DNA of 64,000 nt from Oxalobacter vibrioformis (GTDB taxonomy: Bacteria; Pseudomonadota; Gammaproteobacteria; Burkholderiales; Burkholderiaceae_D), in NCBI RefSeq assembly GCF_027118995.1, contig NZ_CP098242.1:1426001-1490000 (forward strand), given 5' to 3'. Position numbers and translations under genes: made by a program. Under the pieces are notes generated by a model. That model was given only the letters and a program-made list of their open reading frames with translations. It was not told where the DNA came from and searched no databases. Shown here one piece after another: positions 20,180 to 28,462 of this stretch; position 1 is the stretch's first letter, and each line of letters starts with the position of its first letter.

Positions 20180-20890
20180 TCAATACAGATTGGGGTCCGC
20201 AAATTCATTGGTTGAGTCATTCAGCTGGATGGAGGCCTTTTTGAAGGCTTCCATGATCGGCTGGAGGAGCTGGCGCTTCAGCTTGAGTGAAGCCTGGTTC
20301 ACAATCAGGCGGGACGTGATTTCCTGTATTTTTTCCACTTCAACCAGATTATTGGCTTTCAGGGTATTTCCGGTGCTGACGAGGTCAACAATCACATCTG
20401 CCAGGCCGACCAGCGGTGCCAGCTCCATTGAACCATACAATTTGATCAGGTCGACATGAACCCCTTTTTTTGCAAAGTGCTCACGGGCTGCCTGGACGTA
20501 TTTGCTGGCAACCCGCAGGCGGGAGCCCTGTTTGATGGCGGCATCGTAATCAAAGTTTTCCCGTACCGCAACGGAAAGACGGCATTTTGCGATATGAAGG
20601 TCAATGGGCTGGTACAGACCGGCACTGCTATGCTCCTGCAACACATCCTTGCCGGCAACGCCAAAGTCTGCTGCGCCATACTGGACATAGGTCGGCACAT
20701 CTGATGCGCGAACAATGATGACCCGAACCGTTGGCTGGTTGGTCGGCAGGATCAGTTTGCGCGAGGTTTCCGGGTCTTCAAGGACCTGGATACCGGCTTC
20801 CTGCAAAAGCGGGATGGTTTCGTCAAAAATACGCCCTTTGGAGAGGGCAAGCACGAGTTCCTGTGCGTTATTGCTTTCAGGCTGGTTCAT
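20180..20890 (-). CDS. hisG: ATP phosphoribosyltransferase, short form
   Basis: 236 residues. First, committed step of histidine synthesis. It lacks the C-terminal regulatory domain found in the about 300-residue E. coli form, so it should be a short-type HisG that needs the HisRS-like subunit HisZ for activity and feedback control; hisZ is not in this window. Signatures are [29 protein letters not shown] and the PRPP site [18 protein letters not shown]. Overlaps the end of murA by four bases. Confidence 0.96.
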   Translation of the reverse strand: MNQPESNNAQELVLALSKGRIFDETIPLLQEAGIQVLEDPETSRKLILPTNQPTVRVIIVRASDVPTYVQYGAADFGVAGKDVLQEHSSAGLYQPIDLHIAKCRLSVAVRENFDYDAAIKQGSRLRVASKYVQAAREHFAKKGVHVDLIKLYGSMELAPLVGLADVIVDLVSTGNTLKANNLVEVEKIQEITSRLIVNQASLKLKRQLLQPIMEAFKKASIQLNDSTNEFADPNLY

Positions 20891-22140
20891 TGTTTGACTC
20901 TTTGTATATTCGCGCCCACAGCGGACAGTTTTTCTTCCATTCGATCATAGCCGCGATCCAGATGGTAAATGCGGTTCACATGGGTTTCTCCATGTGCCGC
21001 CAGGCCGGCAATCACCAGCGAAGCCGACGCCCGAAGGTCGGTTGCCATGACAGGGGCACCAATCAGTTTCTCCACGTTTTTGACAAAGGCCGTATTGCCT
21101 TCTGTCTTGATTCTTGCGCCGAGGCGGTTTAACTCCTGAACGTGCATGAAGCGGTTTTCAAAAATAGTTTCTACGGCATGGCTGGCGTCACTGGCAATAC
21201 AGTTTACCGCCATAAACTGGGCCTGCATGTCAGTCGGAAATCCGGGATATTCTGTCGTGCGAAAACTCACGCCCTTGGGGCGGCTGTTCATCCGTATCCG
21301 TATCCAGGAATCACCCGTCGTGATCTCGGCGCCGGTTTCCCTTATTTTATCAAGAACCGCGTCCAGGATATTGTCCTGTGTCCGCACCAGCGTGACATCG
21401 CCGCCGGTAGCGGCAACCGCGCACAGGAAAGTGCCCGTTTCGATCCGGTCGGCAATCACTTCGTGTGATGCGCCATGCAGTTGTTCAACGCCATGGATCA
21501 CGAGACGGTCTGTGCCGATCCCTTCAATCTGCGCACCCATTTTGACCAGCAGGTTGGCCAGGTCCGTTACCTCCGGCTCGCGTGCGGCGTTTTCCAGAAC
21601 CGTTTCTCCGTTGGCCAGCGTGGCAGCCATCAGCAGATTTTCGGTCCCGGTAACGGTAATCATATCAGTGGTGATCCGTGCGCCTTTTAAGCGGCCCGCC
21701 CTGGCATGAATGTATCCTGCATCAATTTCAATTTCTGCCCCCATCGCGCGCAATCCCTTGATATGTTGCTCGACAGGGCGTGAACCAATGGCGCAACCGC
21801 CTGGCAGTGAGACTTTGGCTTGCCCGAAGCGGGCAACAAGCGGCCCCAGCACCAGGATGGATGCCCGCATGGTCTTGACCAACTCGTATGGAGCACAGAA
21901 ATTATCGATGCCACTGCCATTCAACGTAATGTTTTCACCCTGCTGTTCGGTTTTTAGTCCCATTTGCTGCAAAAGGCGCAGCATGGTTTGCACATCGCGC
22001 AAAGCCGGGACATTCGACAGGGCAACCGTATCAGCTGTCAGAAGTCCTGCACACAGGATCGGCAGGGCGGCATTTTTGGCGCCGGAGATGGTGATTTCAC
22101 CAGAAAGGCGGTGTCCGCCGGAAATAATCAGTTTGTCCAT
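20887..22140 (-). CDS. murA: UDP-N-acetylglucosamine enolpyruvyl transferase
   Basis: 417 residues. Catalyses the first committed step of peptidoglycan synthesis. The fosfomycin-reactive cysteine is present in [16 protein letters not shown]. Other motifs: [12 protein letters not shown] at the N-terminus and [16 protein letters not shown]. Stands between an ABC exporter and hisG, a common order in betaproteobacteria; a bolA-type gene usually found just upstream is missing here. Confidence 0.97.
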   Translation of the reverse strand: MDKLIISGGHRLSGEITISGAKNAALPILCAGLLTADTVALSNVPALRDVQTMLRLLQQMGLKTEQQGENITLNGSGIDNFCAPYELVKTMRASILVLGPLVARFGQAKVSLPGGCAIGSRPVEQHIKGLRAMGAEIEIDAGYIHARAGRLKGARITTDMITVTGTENLLMAATLANGETVLENAAREPEVTDLANLLVKMGAQIEGIGTDRLVIHGVEQLHGASHEVIADRIETGTFLCAVAATGGDVTLVRTQDNILDAVLDKIRETGAEITTGDSWIRIRMNSRPKGVSFRTTEYPGFPTDMQAQFMAVNCIASDASHAVETIFENRFMHVQELNRLGARIKTEGNTAFVKNVEKLIGAPVMATDLRASASLVIAGLAAHGETHVNRIYHLDRGYDRMEEKLSAVGANIQRVKQ

Positions 22141-22178
22141 TTCTGCTAATTTGTCAGGGCGAGGTCAATAGGTAAAGC

Positions 22179-22248
22179 AAAACAGCCCGCCTCCCCGAGT
22201 CTGAATAGATGGCTGTTTTAAACAGGAAAACCCGTATTCTACGGGTTT
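22179..22248 (-). terminator. Terminator hairpins behind the ABC permease gene
   Basis: AAACCCGTA (22228-22236) pairs with TACGGGTTT (22240-22248), overlapping the permease stop. A second stem, AAAACAGCC (22179-22187) with GGCTGTTTT (22211-22219), lies closer to murA. Read on the minus strand the first is an intrinsic-type terminator that would separate mla/ABC from murA-his transcripts. Confidence 0.6.
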
Positions 22249-23008
22249 AATGTCGTAATTTATACCCGCTTTTCAACATCCGTACCGTTATTGCTGCCAG
22301 AAAGACAAAAAAAACAGCGACGATGGCAAGACTGAAGAACGGGTTCACATCAGACTGGCCGAAAAAACCATAACGGAAACCATCCACCATATAAAAAAAC
22401 GGGTTGAACCGGGAGATGGTTTGCCAGATTGATGGCAGAGAGTGAATTGAATAAAAAACGCCCGAAAGAAAGGTTGCCGGCATGATCAGGAAATTCTGAA
22501 AACTGGCCAGTTGATCGAATTTGTCGGCCCAGATACCCGCGACAATGCCCATACTGCCTAAAATGGCTGCGCCGAAAAGCGCAAAAACAGCGATCCAGGC
22601 AGGCGCGACAAAAGAAATGTCGGCAAACCAGCAGGTAACCAGAAAAACGCCCAGCCCGACCACAATGCCCCGGAAAATCGCAGCCAGCAGATAGGCGCCA
22701 TACCATTCCAGATAGGAAATCGGTGCCAAAAGCGCAAAAACCAGGCTACCGTTTATCTTGGACTGGATCAGCGAAGAAGATGAGTTGGCAAAGGCATTCT
22801 GCAGCAGGCTCATCATGACGAGTCCCGGAATAAGGAAAGCGGTATAGGTCACGCCATCGTATACCTGAACGTGATTTTCCAGCGCCTGTCCGAATATCAG
22901 CAGATAAAGCAGGGAGGTCAGGATGGGTGCGGTAATGGTCTGGGTGGCGACTTTCCAGAAACGCCAGATTTCTTTATAAAAGAGGGTGAGAAATGGCGAG
23001 GAAAACAT
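22247..23008 (-). CDS. ABC-2 type exporter, permease subunit
   Basis: 253 residues with about six membrane helices (e.g. FLIPGLVMMSLLQNAF, AAILGSMGIVAGIWADK region, LAIVAVFFVFLAAITVRML). The ABC-2 motif region FLSGVFYSIHSLPSIWQTIS near the C-terminus fits the polyketide/capsule/drug exporter group. Stop and start are one base from the ATPase gene upstream, so they form a transporter. Substrate unknown; position between mlaB and murA is conserved in betaproteobacteria and suggests an envelope role. Confidence 0.88.
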   Translation of the reverse strand: MFSSPFLTLFYKEIWRFWKVATQTITAPILTSLLYLLIFGQALENHVQVYDGVTYTAFLIPGLVMMSLLQNAFANSSSSLIQSKINGSLVFALLAPISYLEWYGAYLLAAIFRGIVVGLGVFLVTCWFADISFVAPAWIAVFALFGAAILGSMGIVAGIWADKFDQLASFQNFLIMPATFLSGVFYSIHSLPSIWQTISRFNPFFYMVDGFRYGFFGQSDVNPFFSLAIVAVFFVFLAAITVRMLKSGYKLRH

Positions 23009-23009
23009 G

Positions 23010-23924
23010 TCAGCGGTTCCTGGTATTCATGATCTGGACAAACACATCTTCCAGATCAGCCTGCTTGAGTTGAATATCACTGACGGTAACGCTGTTTTCC
23101 CGCAGGATTTGCAGGATTTTTTCAATTTCGTCGTACTGGTTGATGCGCAGTGTCCAGATATGCGATGCCTCAATCGTATCCTGCGTCACGATAAGCGGTT
23201 TCAGACTTTCCGGCAGGCGGTTTTCCGCAAGTTTTAAGACAAGCTGGGACTCGGAAACCCGTTTGATCAGGGCTTCTGTCGTATCGAGCGCTACAATTTC
23301 ACCGCGCTGGAGCATGGCGATCCGGTTGCACCAAGTCTGTGCTTCTTCCAGATAATGGGTTGTCAGGACAATGGTATGTTTTTCCTGATTGAGCCGGCCG
23401 ATGAATTGCCACAGGGTTTGCCGCAATTCCACATCGACGCCGGCTGTCGGCTCATCCAGCACGATGACAGGGGGCTTGTGCACCAGTGCCAGTGCGACCA
23501 GCACCCGCCGTTTCATCCCGCCGGACAGGGCGCGCATGTTGACATTGGCCTTGTCCGACAGATCCAGGTTATGCATGACTTCGTCAATCCAGTCGTCATT
23601 TTTATTCAGTCCAAAATAACCGGATTGCAGCCGCAGGGTTTCACGAACGGTAAAAAAAGGATCAAAAACGAGTTCCTGGGGGACAACGCCCAGGTTTTTT
23701 CTGGCGGCCTGAAAATCATCAATCACATCATGGCCTAAAATACGGACATCTCCGGAGTCGGCGCGTGCCAGCCCGGCAATAATGGAGATTAATGTGGTCT
23801 TGCCTGCGCCATTCGGGCCCAAAAGGCCAAAAAATTCCCCTTCGCCGATATTAAGCGAGACATTCTGCAGTGCTTTCAGGTCACCGTAGTTTTTATTGAT
23901 GTTTCTGATTTCAATGGCTGACAT
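23010..23924 (-). CDS. ABC-2 type exporter, ATP-binding subunit
   Basis: 304 residues. One nucleotide-binding domain: Walker A GPNGAGKTT (about residue 36), signature ALSGGMKRR, Walker B VIVLDEPTAGVD, switch His in LTTHYLEEA. The last 80 residues form a C-terminal extension typical of drug/lipid exporter ATPases. Partner of the permease downstream. Confidence 0.92.
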   Translation of the reverse strand: MSAIEIRNINKNYGDLKALQNVSLNIGEGEFFGLLGPNGAGKTTLISIIAGLARADSGDVRILGHDVIDDFQAARKNLGVVPQELVFDPFFTVRETLRLQSGYFGLNKNDDWIDEVMHNLDLSDKANVNMRALSGGMKRRVLVALALVHKPPVIVLDEPTAGVDVELRQTLWQFIGRLNQEKHTIVLTTHYLEEAQTWCNRIAMLQRGEIVALDTTEALIKRVSESQLVLKLAENRLPESLKPLIVTQDTIEASHIWTLRINQYDEIEKILQILRENSVTVSDIQLKQADLEDVFVQIMNTRNR

Positions 23925-24036
23925 AAAAACAACTTTTCCATACAGGGAAGTCTGTCGGAAGGATCAGTTACATTGCCGGAAAATGGCGATAGCCGTGATA
24001 TTGTACGACAAACCCTCTGCGACGGGCCGTACCGGA

Positions 24037-24330
24037 TTAATGCGTGGCTTCGCCGTGAGCGTTCACTGGTGCCGGCAGACCCAACAGATCAGTGACACCA
24101 TACAGTGCCGCAAGGCTCAGGATATTGTCAGGCGTATTGAGGAACTGAAGAGGCGTTGATGCAGCCTTTGCAGCACGCTGCCATGCAAGCATGACAGCAA
24201 TGCTGGAAGAGTCTGTTGTGGTGATGCTGCCAAGGTCAAAAGCAGTCTGTCCGCCTTTGATGGCTTCCAGCCCTGTTTTCAGTGCTTCTTTTGCACTGGA
24301 AAAGGAAAGGCTGGTGATGGAAACAGACAT
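24037..24330 (-). CDS. mlaB: STAS-domain protein, MlaB-like
   Basis: 97 residues. MlaB binds the ATPase MlaF and stabilises the inner-membrane MlaFEDB complex. Low overall conservation, but the STAS motif is recognisable (FDLGSITTTDSSSIAVMLAW) and it lies directly after mlaC, as in other bacteria. C-terminal tail is short and His-containing. Confidence 0.82.
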   Translation of the reverse strand: MSVSITSLSFSSAKEALKTGLEAIKGGQTAFDLGSITTTDSSSIAVMLAWQRAAKAASTPLQFLNTPDNILSLAALYGVTDLLGLPAPVNAHGEATH

Positions 24331-24345
24331 CAGGACGCCTTCTGA

Positions 24346-24987
24346 TTATTTGGTCGGCTGGCCACCTTTGGCCAGGCTGGCGTTCTTGTCTTTGAGTGTC
24401 TTGATCAGGCCATCAATACCGGCACGGCCAATCTCATTGGTGAAAGTGGTCTTATAGGTTTCGACCAGCCATGCACCCATGACATTGATGTCATAAATTT
24501 TCCAGCCATCAGCCTGCTTTTCCAGACGATAGCCAATCAGGATGGGTTCCGGATTTTTCGGCTGGATAATACGGGAATTGACGATAACGTTCGTTGCGTC
24601 TGCCTTGGCGCGAAGCGGCTGGAATTGCAGCTTGTGACCATCTTCCACCTTGGAGATGGCGCTGGCATAGGTGTAGAAAAGCAGATCGTGGAATTGTTTG
24701 GTCAGCTCTTCACGTTGTGCCGGTGTTGCCTGGCGCCAGTATTTGCCGACAGCCAAAGACGTGGTCTTTTTGAAATCGACGTAGGGCATGACCTTTTCTT
24801 CGACCAGCCTGAAAATGGTTTGCATGTTGCCTTTTTTGACATCCCTGTCTTTTTTGGCAACATCCAGCACGTCCACGCTGACACGCTTGACCAGCTCATC
24901 TGGTGCTTCTTGCACACTCGCCTGTGCTGCGCATGTAAATGCCAAAGTGGTAAAGGCAAAAACAAACCATTTTTTTAATGCAGTCAT
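24346..24987 (-). CDS. mlaC: Periplasmic phospholipid carrier MlaC
   Basis: 213 residues from ATG 24987; longer open frame upstream is not preceded by family sequence. Signal peptide about 1-22 (KKWFVFAFTTLAFTCAAQA). The MlaC/Ttg2D domain follows, with VMPYVDFKKTTSLAVGKYWR and TPAQREELTKQFHDLLFYTYA. It ferries phospholipids between the outer-membrane MlaA complex and the inner-membrane MlaFEDB complex. A palindromic repeat element occupies the gap to mlaA. Confidence 0.95.
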   Translation of the reverse strand: MTALKKWFVFAFTTLAFTCAAQASVQEAPDELVKRVSVDVLDVAKKDRDVKKGNMQTIFRLVEEKVMPYVDFKKTTSLAVGKYWRQATPAQREELTKQFHDLLFYTYASAISKVEDGHKLQFQPLRAKADATNVIVNSRIIQPKNPEPILIGYRLEKQADGWKIYDINVMGAWLVETYKTTFTNEIGRAGIDGLIKTLKDKNASLAKGGQPTK

Positions 24988-25017
24988 ATTCAATCTTCTT
25001 TTATTAAGGTGGGCTTT

Positions 25018-25160
25018 GGAAACCCTGATTAAAAGGCTTTGAGAGCGAATTGCTGCGTTACACGGTGCTCGCAACCTTCGCCTATCTTAAGAGATGTCCT
25101 GGTTGCGGCGCTCCATGCACCTTGCACTTCATCTCCCAAAATCATTTAATCAGCGTTTCC
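25018..25160. repeat. MITE-like palindromic element between mlaA and mlaC
   Basis: A 143-base segment with imperfect terminal inverted repeats of 28 bases: 25018-25045 (GGAAACCCTGATTAAA...) against 25133-25160 (...TTTAATCAGCGTTTCC), 23 of 28 matching and 15 of the outer 16. Inside, GCAACC (25071-25076) pairs with GGTTGC (25101-25106), so the whole unit can fold into one long stem. No coding potential. It fills almost all of the gap between two operon genes. Form and inner sequence suggest a non-autonomous mobile or dispersed repeat; no second copy was noticed in this window. Confidence 0.6.
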
Positions 25161-25176
25161 CGATTTTATTGTCTGA

Positions 25177-26184
25177 TTAATTGATCAGTGCAGCGGTTTC
25201 AGCCGATGCCGGGCCAGAGGCCTGGGCTGGCTTGTCCTTTTCCGGGGCAGAGTCAGCCACGCTGTCATCAGTTGCCGGAACAGCATCTGCTGCTGCGGTT
25301 GGCGCTACCACGGTTTCCGGTGTTTCAGCCGTAGTCTGGGCACTGGCCTCTGCCGGAGCTGCTTCTGCCTCGGTAGTCGTTACCGCCGTTTTTTCTACCG
25401 GTGAGGGTTGCGGCCTGACTTCGCTGCTTGGCAGCCAGGTCTGGCCTTCAATCCGTTTGTTTTTCTCATCAACCGTTTCCCATTGGTCATCGCTCAGGTC
25501 TTTGTCATGAACCAGGCGCTGGCGTCTTTGCAGGTAGGCATCGCGGATGAATTCATATTTGTCGATGGCGGCATCATCAATGACCGATGCAGCGTCAATG
25601 AGTTCGGCGCGCTTGCTGATACCGCGAAGGGCAACCAGTCCCCACATGAGGCCTTCACGGCTGTTGCCGATATAGGTGATTGGGTCGCCAAACCAGTAGT
25701 CAGCAGGCGCCGCAATAGTGTCACGAATGGTGGACGGGCCCAGAATGGGGATTACGAAGTAAGGTCCGGGAGGTGCACCCCAGACACCAAGGGTCTGGCC
25801 GAAATCCTCATTATGTTTGGGCAGGCCGGCATCAGAGGCGACATCAATCAGTCCGCCAACACCGGCAAAGGTATTGATCATGATGCGGGAGACATCGGAG
25901 AACCCTTCATCGCCACGCCCCTGCAGAAAGTTGTTGAAAGCGATCCAGACGTCGGCGATATTGCCGAAGAAGTTGCTGACCATGGTCTGGATAACATCCG
26001 GTACCAGGTCATGGTAGCCATGGGCAATGGGTTTTACCACCACCGTATCCATCGCTTCATTGAAATAAAAGGCCTGACGGTTATATCCTTCCAGCGGATC
26101 GTTTGGGCTGTGTGTGCAACCGGTTACGAGCACAGCCAGGGATGCGGCCGCACAAATTTTGGTCAATTTTGAAGTGAGACTCAT
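25177..26184 (-). CDS. mlaA: Outer-membrane phospholipid-removal lipoprotein MlaA (VacJ)
   Basis: 335 residues. Lipobox LVTGC at about residues 19-23, then THSPNDPLEGYNRQAFYFN, the family start. The core has DPLEGYN, RIMINTFAGVGGLIDVAS, EDFGQTLGVWG and GPYFVIPILGPSTIRD. MlaA removes misplaced phospholipids from the outer leaflet. The last 85 or so residues are a low-complexity Ala/Glu/Thr/Pro tail absent from the about 250-residue E. coli protein, as in many betaproteobacteria. Overlaps mlaD by four bases. Confidence 0.95.
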   Translation of the reverse strand: MSLTSKLTKICAAASLAVLVTGCTHSPNDPLEGYNRQAFYFNEAMDTVVVKPIAHGYHDLVPDVIQTMVSNFFGNIADVWIAFNNFLQGRGDEGFSDVSRIMINTFAGVGGLIDVASDAGLPKHNEDFGQTLGVWGAPPGPYFVIPILGPSTIRDTIAAPADYWFGDPITYIGNSREGLMWGLVALRGISKRAELIDAASVIDDAAIDKYEFIRDAYLQRRQRLVHDKDLSDDQWETVDEKNKRIEGQTWLPSSEVRPQPSPVEKTAVTTTEAEAAPAEASAQTTAETPETVVAPTAAADAVPATDDSVADSAPEKDKPAQASGPASAETAALIN

Positions 26185-26654
26185 TTGTCAGGGTCCTTTT
26201 CTTCTGTCGCTTTACTGTAAATAAACTGGCTGATCAGGTTTTCCAGAACCATGGCGGATTGTGTCATGGTAATCTGGTCGCCGTTTGCCAGGTTGTTTTC
26301 ATCGCCACCTGGCTCAATGCTGATGTATTGCTCACCCAGCAAACCCGATGTCAAAATCTTGGCACTGCTGTCTTTCGGAAACTTGTAACGCTCTTCAATC
26401 TGGAGCATGACCTGTGCCCGGAATTCCTCATCATCAAAGCTGATGTCCCCCACACGGCCAATAACCACACCGGCGCTTTTGATCGGTGCTCTTGGCTTTA
26501 AGCCGCCGATATTGTCAAAGCGGGTCGTAATGGAATAGGTTTTTTCAAACGATAGAGAACTCATGTTTCCTGCCTTGAGCGCCAGAAACATCATAGCCAG
26601 AGCGCCAACAATGACAAAGAAACCTACCCAGATATCCAGAGATTTGCGTTGCAT
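26181..26654 (-). CDS. mlaD: MlaD substrate-binding protein (MCE domain)
   Basis: 157 residues. One N-terminal membrane helix (about 8-27) and one MCE domain (about 38-118), with the family sequence RFDNIGGLKPRAPIKSAGV and GLLGEQYISIEPGG. Forms the hexameric ring of the Mla transporter in the periplasm. 130 bases separate it from mlaE upstream, an unusually long gap for this operon. Confidence 0.95.
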   Translation of the reverse strand: MQRKSLDIWVGFFVIVGALAMMFLALKAGNMSSLSFEKTYSITTRFDNIGGLKPRAPIKSAGVVIGRVGDISFDDEEFRAQVMLQIEERYKFPKDSSAKILTSGLLGEQYISIEPGGDENNLANGDQITMTQSAMVLENLISQFIYSKATEEKDPDK

Positions 26655-26784
26655 AAAAAAATAATACCAGTTAGTTTAGCAAACAGCCCATTTCGTGTTG
26701 TTGAAAAGAGACAGAAAACCGGCAAAGTGTCTCATATTTGACACAGACGGTTGAAATGGTCAAAAGTTGTCAAAATCACATAAT

Positions 26785-27561
26785 TCAGTTAAACATCAGC
26801 GCCGTCATCAAAAAATCCAGCCACAACACCAGAAGCGATGAATAAACAACGGTCCGGGTTGTTGCAATAGAAACCCCTTCAGGGGTCGGGTTCGCCTCAT
26901 ATCCCTGGAAAAGCGCCAGGAATGTCACAGCAAAACCAAACACCAGGCTTTTGACCATCCCGTTTCCGATATCCAGCCAGATGTCGACATTGCTCTGCAT
27001 CTGCGACCAGAATGCGCCCTCATCCACACCGATCAGGACAACCCCGACGATATAACCGCCCAAAATACCCACTGCGCTGAAAAGGGCGGCAAGAATCGGC
27101 ATGGAAATGATGCCTGCCCAAAAACGTGGTGCTAAAACCCGGTGTACCGGATTGACGGCCATCATGTCCATGGCGGTCAGCTGTTCGCCGGCCTTCATCA
27201 GGCCGATCTCGGCGGTTAGCGAGGTGCCGGCCCGACCGGCATACAAAAGTGCCGTGATGACGGGACCCAGCTCACGAAGCAGGGCCAGTGCGACCAGCGT
27301 GCCCAGTGCCTGTTCCGATCCGTATTTGTTCAGGATGTAATACCCCTGCAGGCCCAGCACGAATCCGACAAAAAGGCCTGCTACCGTAATCAGCAAAACG
27401 GAATGGTTGCCAATGAAATGAATCTGGTCGGTGATCAGGCGGGGCCTTCTGATGACCCGGACAATCGCGCCTGTCAGTGTCAGGAACATGCGGAAAGCAT
27501 AGCCGATGCCGGCAACCAGTTTTCTGGTTTTGAAACCCAATGTGGCGATAGACGCGATCAT
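26785..27561 (-). CDS. mlaE: Mla transporter permease MlaE
   Basis: 258 residues, about five to six membrane helices. Family motifs: LGPVITALLYAGRAGTSLTAEIG, MKAGEQLTAMDMMAVNPV and the C-terminal TPEGVSIATTRTVVYS. Permease of the phospholipid ABC transporter. Overlaps mlaF by four bases. Confidence 0.96.
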   Translation of the reverse strand: MIASIATLGFKTRKLVAGIGYAFRMFLTLTGAIVRVIRRPRLITDQIHFIGNHSVLLITVAGLFVGFVLGLQGYYILNKYGSEQALGTLVALALLRELGPVITALLYAGRAGTSLTAEIGLMKAGEQLTAMDMMAVNPVHRVLAPRFWAGIISMPILAALFSAVGILGGYIVGVVLIGVDEGAFWSQMQSNVDIWLDIGNGMVKSLVFGFAVTFLALFQGYEANPTPEGVSIATTRTVVYSSLLVLWLDFLMTALMFN

Positions 27562-28379
27562 GCGGTTTTCTCCAGCCCCAGATCTTCGGCCAGTGATTTC
27601 CCGGGGTAGTGGAAGGGAACCGGGCCATCGGCCTGGGAATGCACAAATTGCCTGACGTATGGCTCATGGGATTCACGCATTTCCTGTGGGGTACCGTGGG
27701 CAACGATACGTCCTTCTGAAAGGAAGTAGACATAATCGGCAATGGTGAAGGATTCCTCCACATCGTGTGACACCACAATCGAGGTGGAGTTCAGCGCGTC
27801 ATTCAAGCGGCGGATCAGGTTGGCCGTCACGCCCATTGAAATCGGGTCCAGCCCGGCAAACGGCTCATCGTACATAATGAGTTCCGGGTCCAGGGCAATG
27901 GACCTGGCCAGGGCGACACGGCGCGCCATGCCACCGGAAATCTCAGCCGGTTTCATATAGGCGGCATTGCGAAGCCCGACAGCCTGCAGCTTCATCAGCA
28001 CCAGATCATGAATCAGCTCTTCGGACAGGTCAGTTTGCTCGCGCAAGGGGAATGCGACGTTTTCAAAAACCGACAGATCGGTAAAAAGGGCGCCATACTG
28101 GAATAACATGCCCATTTTCCGGCGCAGCCGGTAGACGCCTTCTGTATCCAGGTCATGGATCGGCTCGCCGCTGACAAGCAGTGTGCCGGCCTGTGGTTTA
28201 ATCTGGCCGCCAATCAGGCGCAATATGGTTGTTTTTCCCGAACCGGATCCACCCATGACGGCAATGACCTTTCCGCGGGGAAAGGTCATGTTCAATTCCG
28301 ACAGAATCGGGCGCTCACCATAACGGAAAGCCAGATCGCGAATCTCAACAATATTTGACACAGTATTAATAACATGCAC
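27558..28379 (-). CDS. mlaF: Mla transporter ATPase MlaF
   Basis: 273 residues. Walker A MGGSGSGKTT, signature EISGGMARRVALARS, Walker B LIMYDEPFAGLD, switch His in VVSHDVEES. The signature GGM(A/Q)RR and the downstream mlaE identify it as MlaF rather than another ABC ATPase. First gene of the mla operon on the minus strand; 83 bases after ettA. Confidence 0.95.
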   Translation of the reverse strand: MHVINTVSNIVEIRDLAFRYGERPILSELNMTFPRGKVIAVMGGSGSGKTTILRLIGGQIKPQAGTLLVSGEPIHDLDTEGVYRLRRKMGMLFQYGALFTDLSVFENVAFPLREQTDLSEELIHDLVLMKLQAVGLRNAAYMKPAEISGGMARRVALARSIALDPELIMYDEPFAGLDPISMGVTANLIRRLNDALNSTSIVVSHDVEESFTIADYVYFLSEGRIVAHGTPQEMRESHEPYVRQFVHSQADGPVPFHYPGKSLAEDLGLEKTA

Positions 28380-28462
28380 CTTAAAGTTTTGTATTGTAAT
28401 CTAGAGCCCCGTTTTTATCTAATGCCTTTTTTCGTATCTCTGTATGTTTTGTGTAACAGGCT

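Noticed and set aside
13565..20890. His region as a possible site of frameshifts
   Set aside because: All his genes have full family length and intact active-site motifs; only the short form of HisG is noted, which is a normal type.
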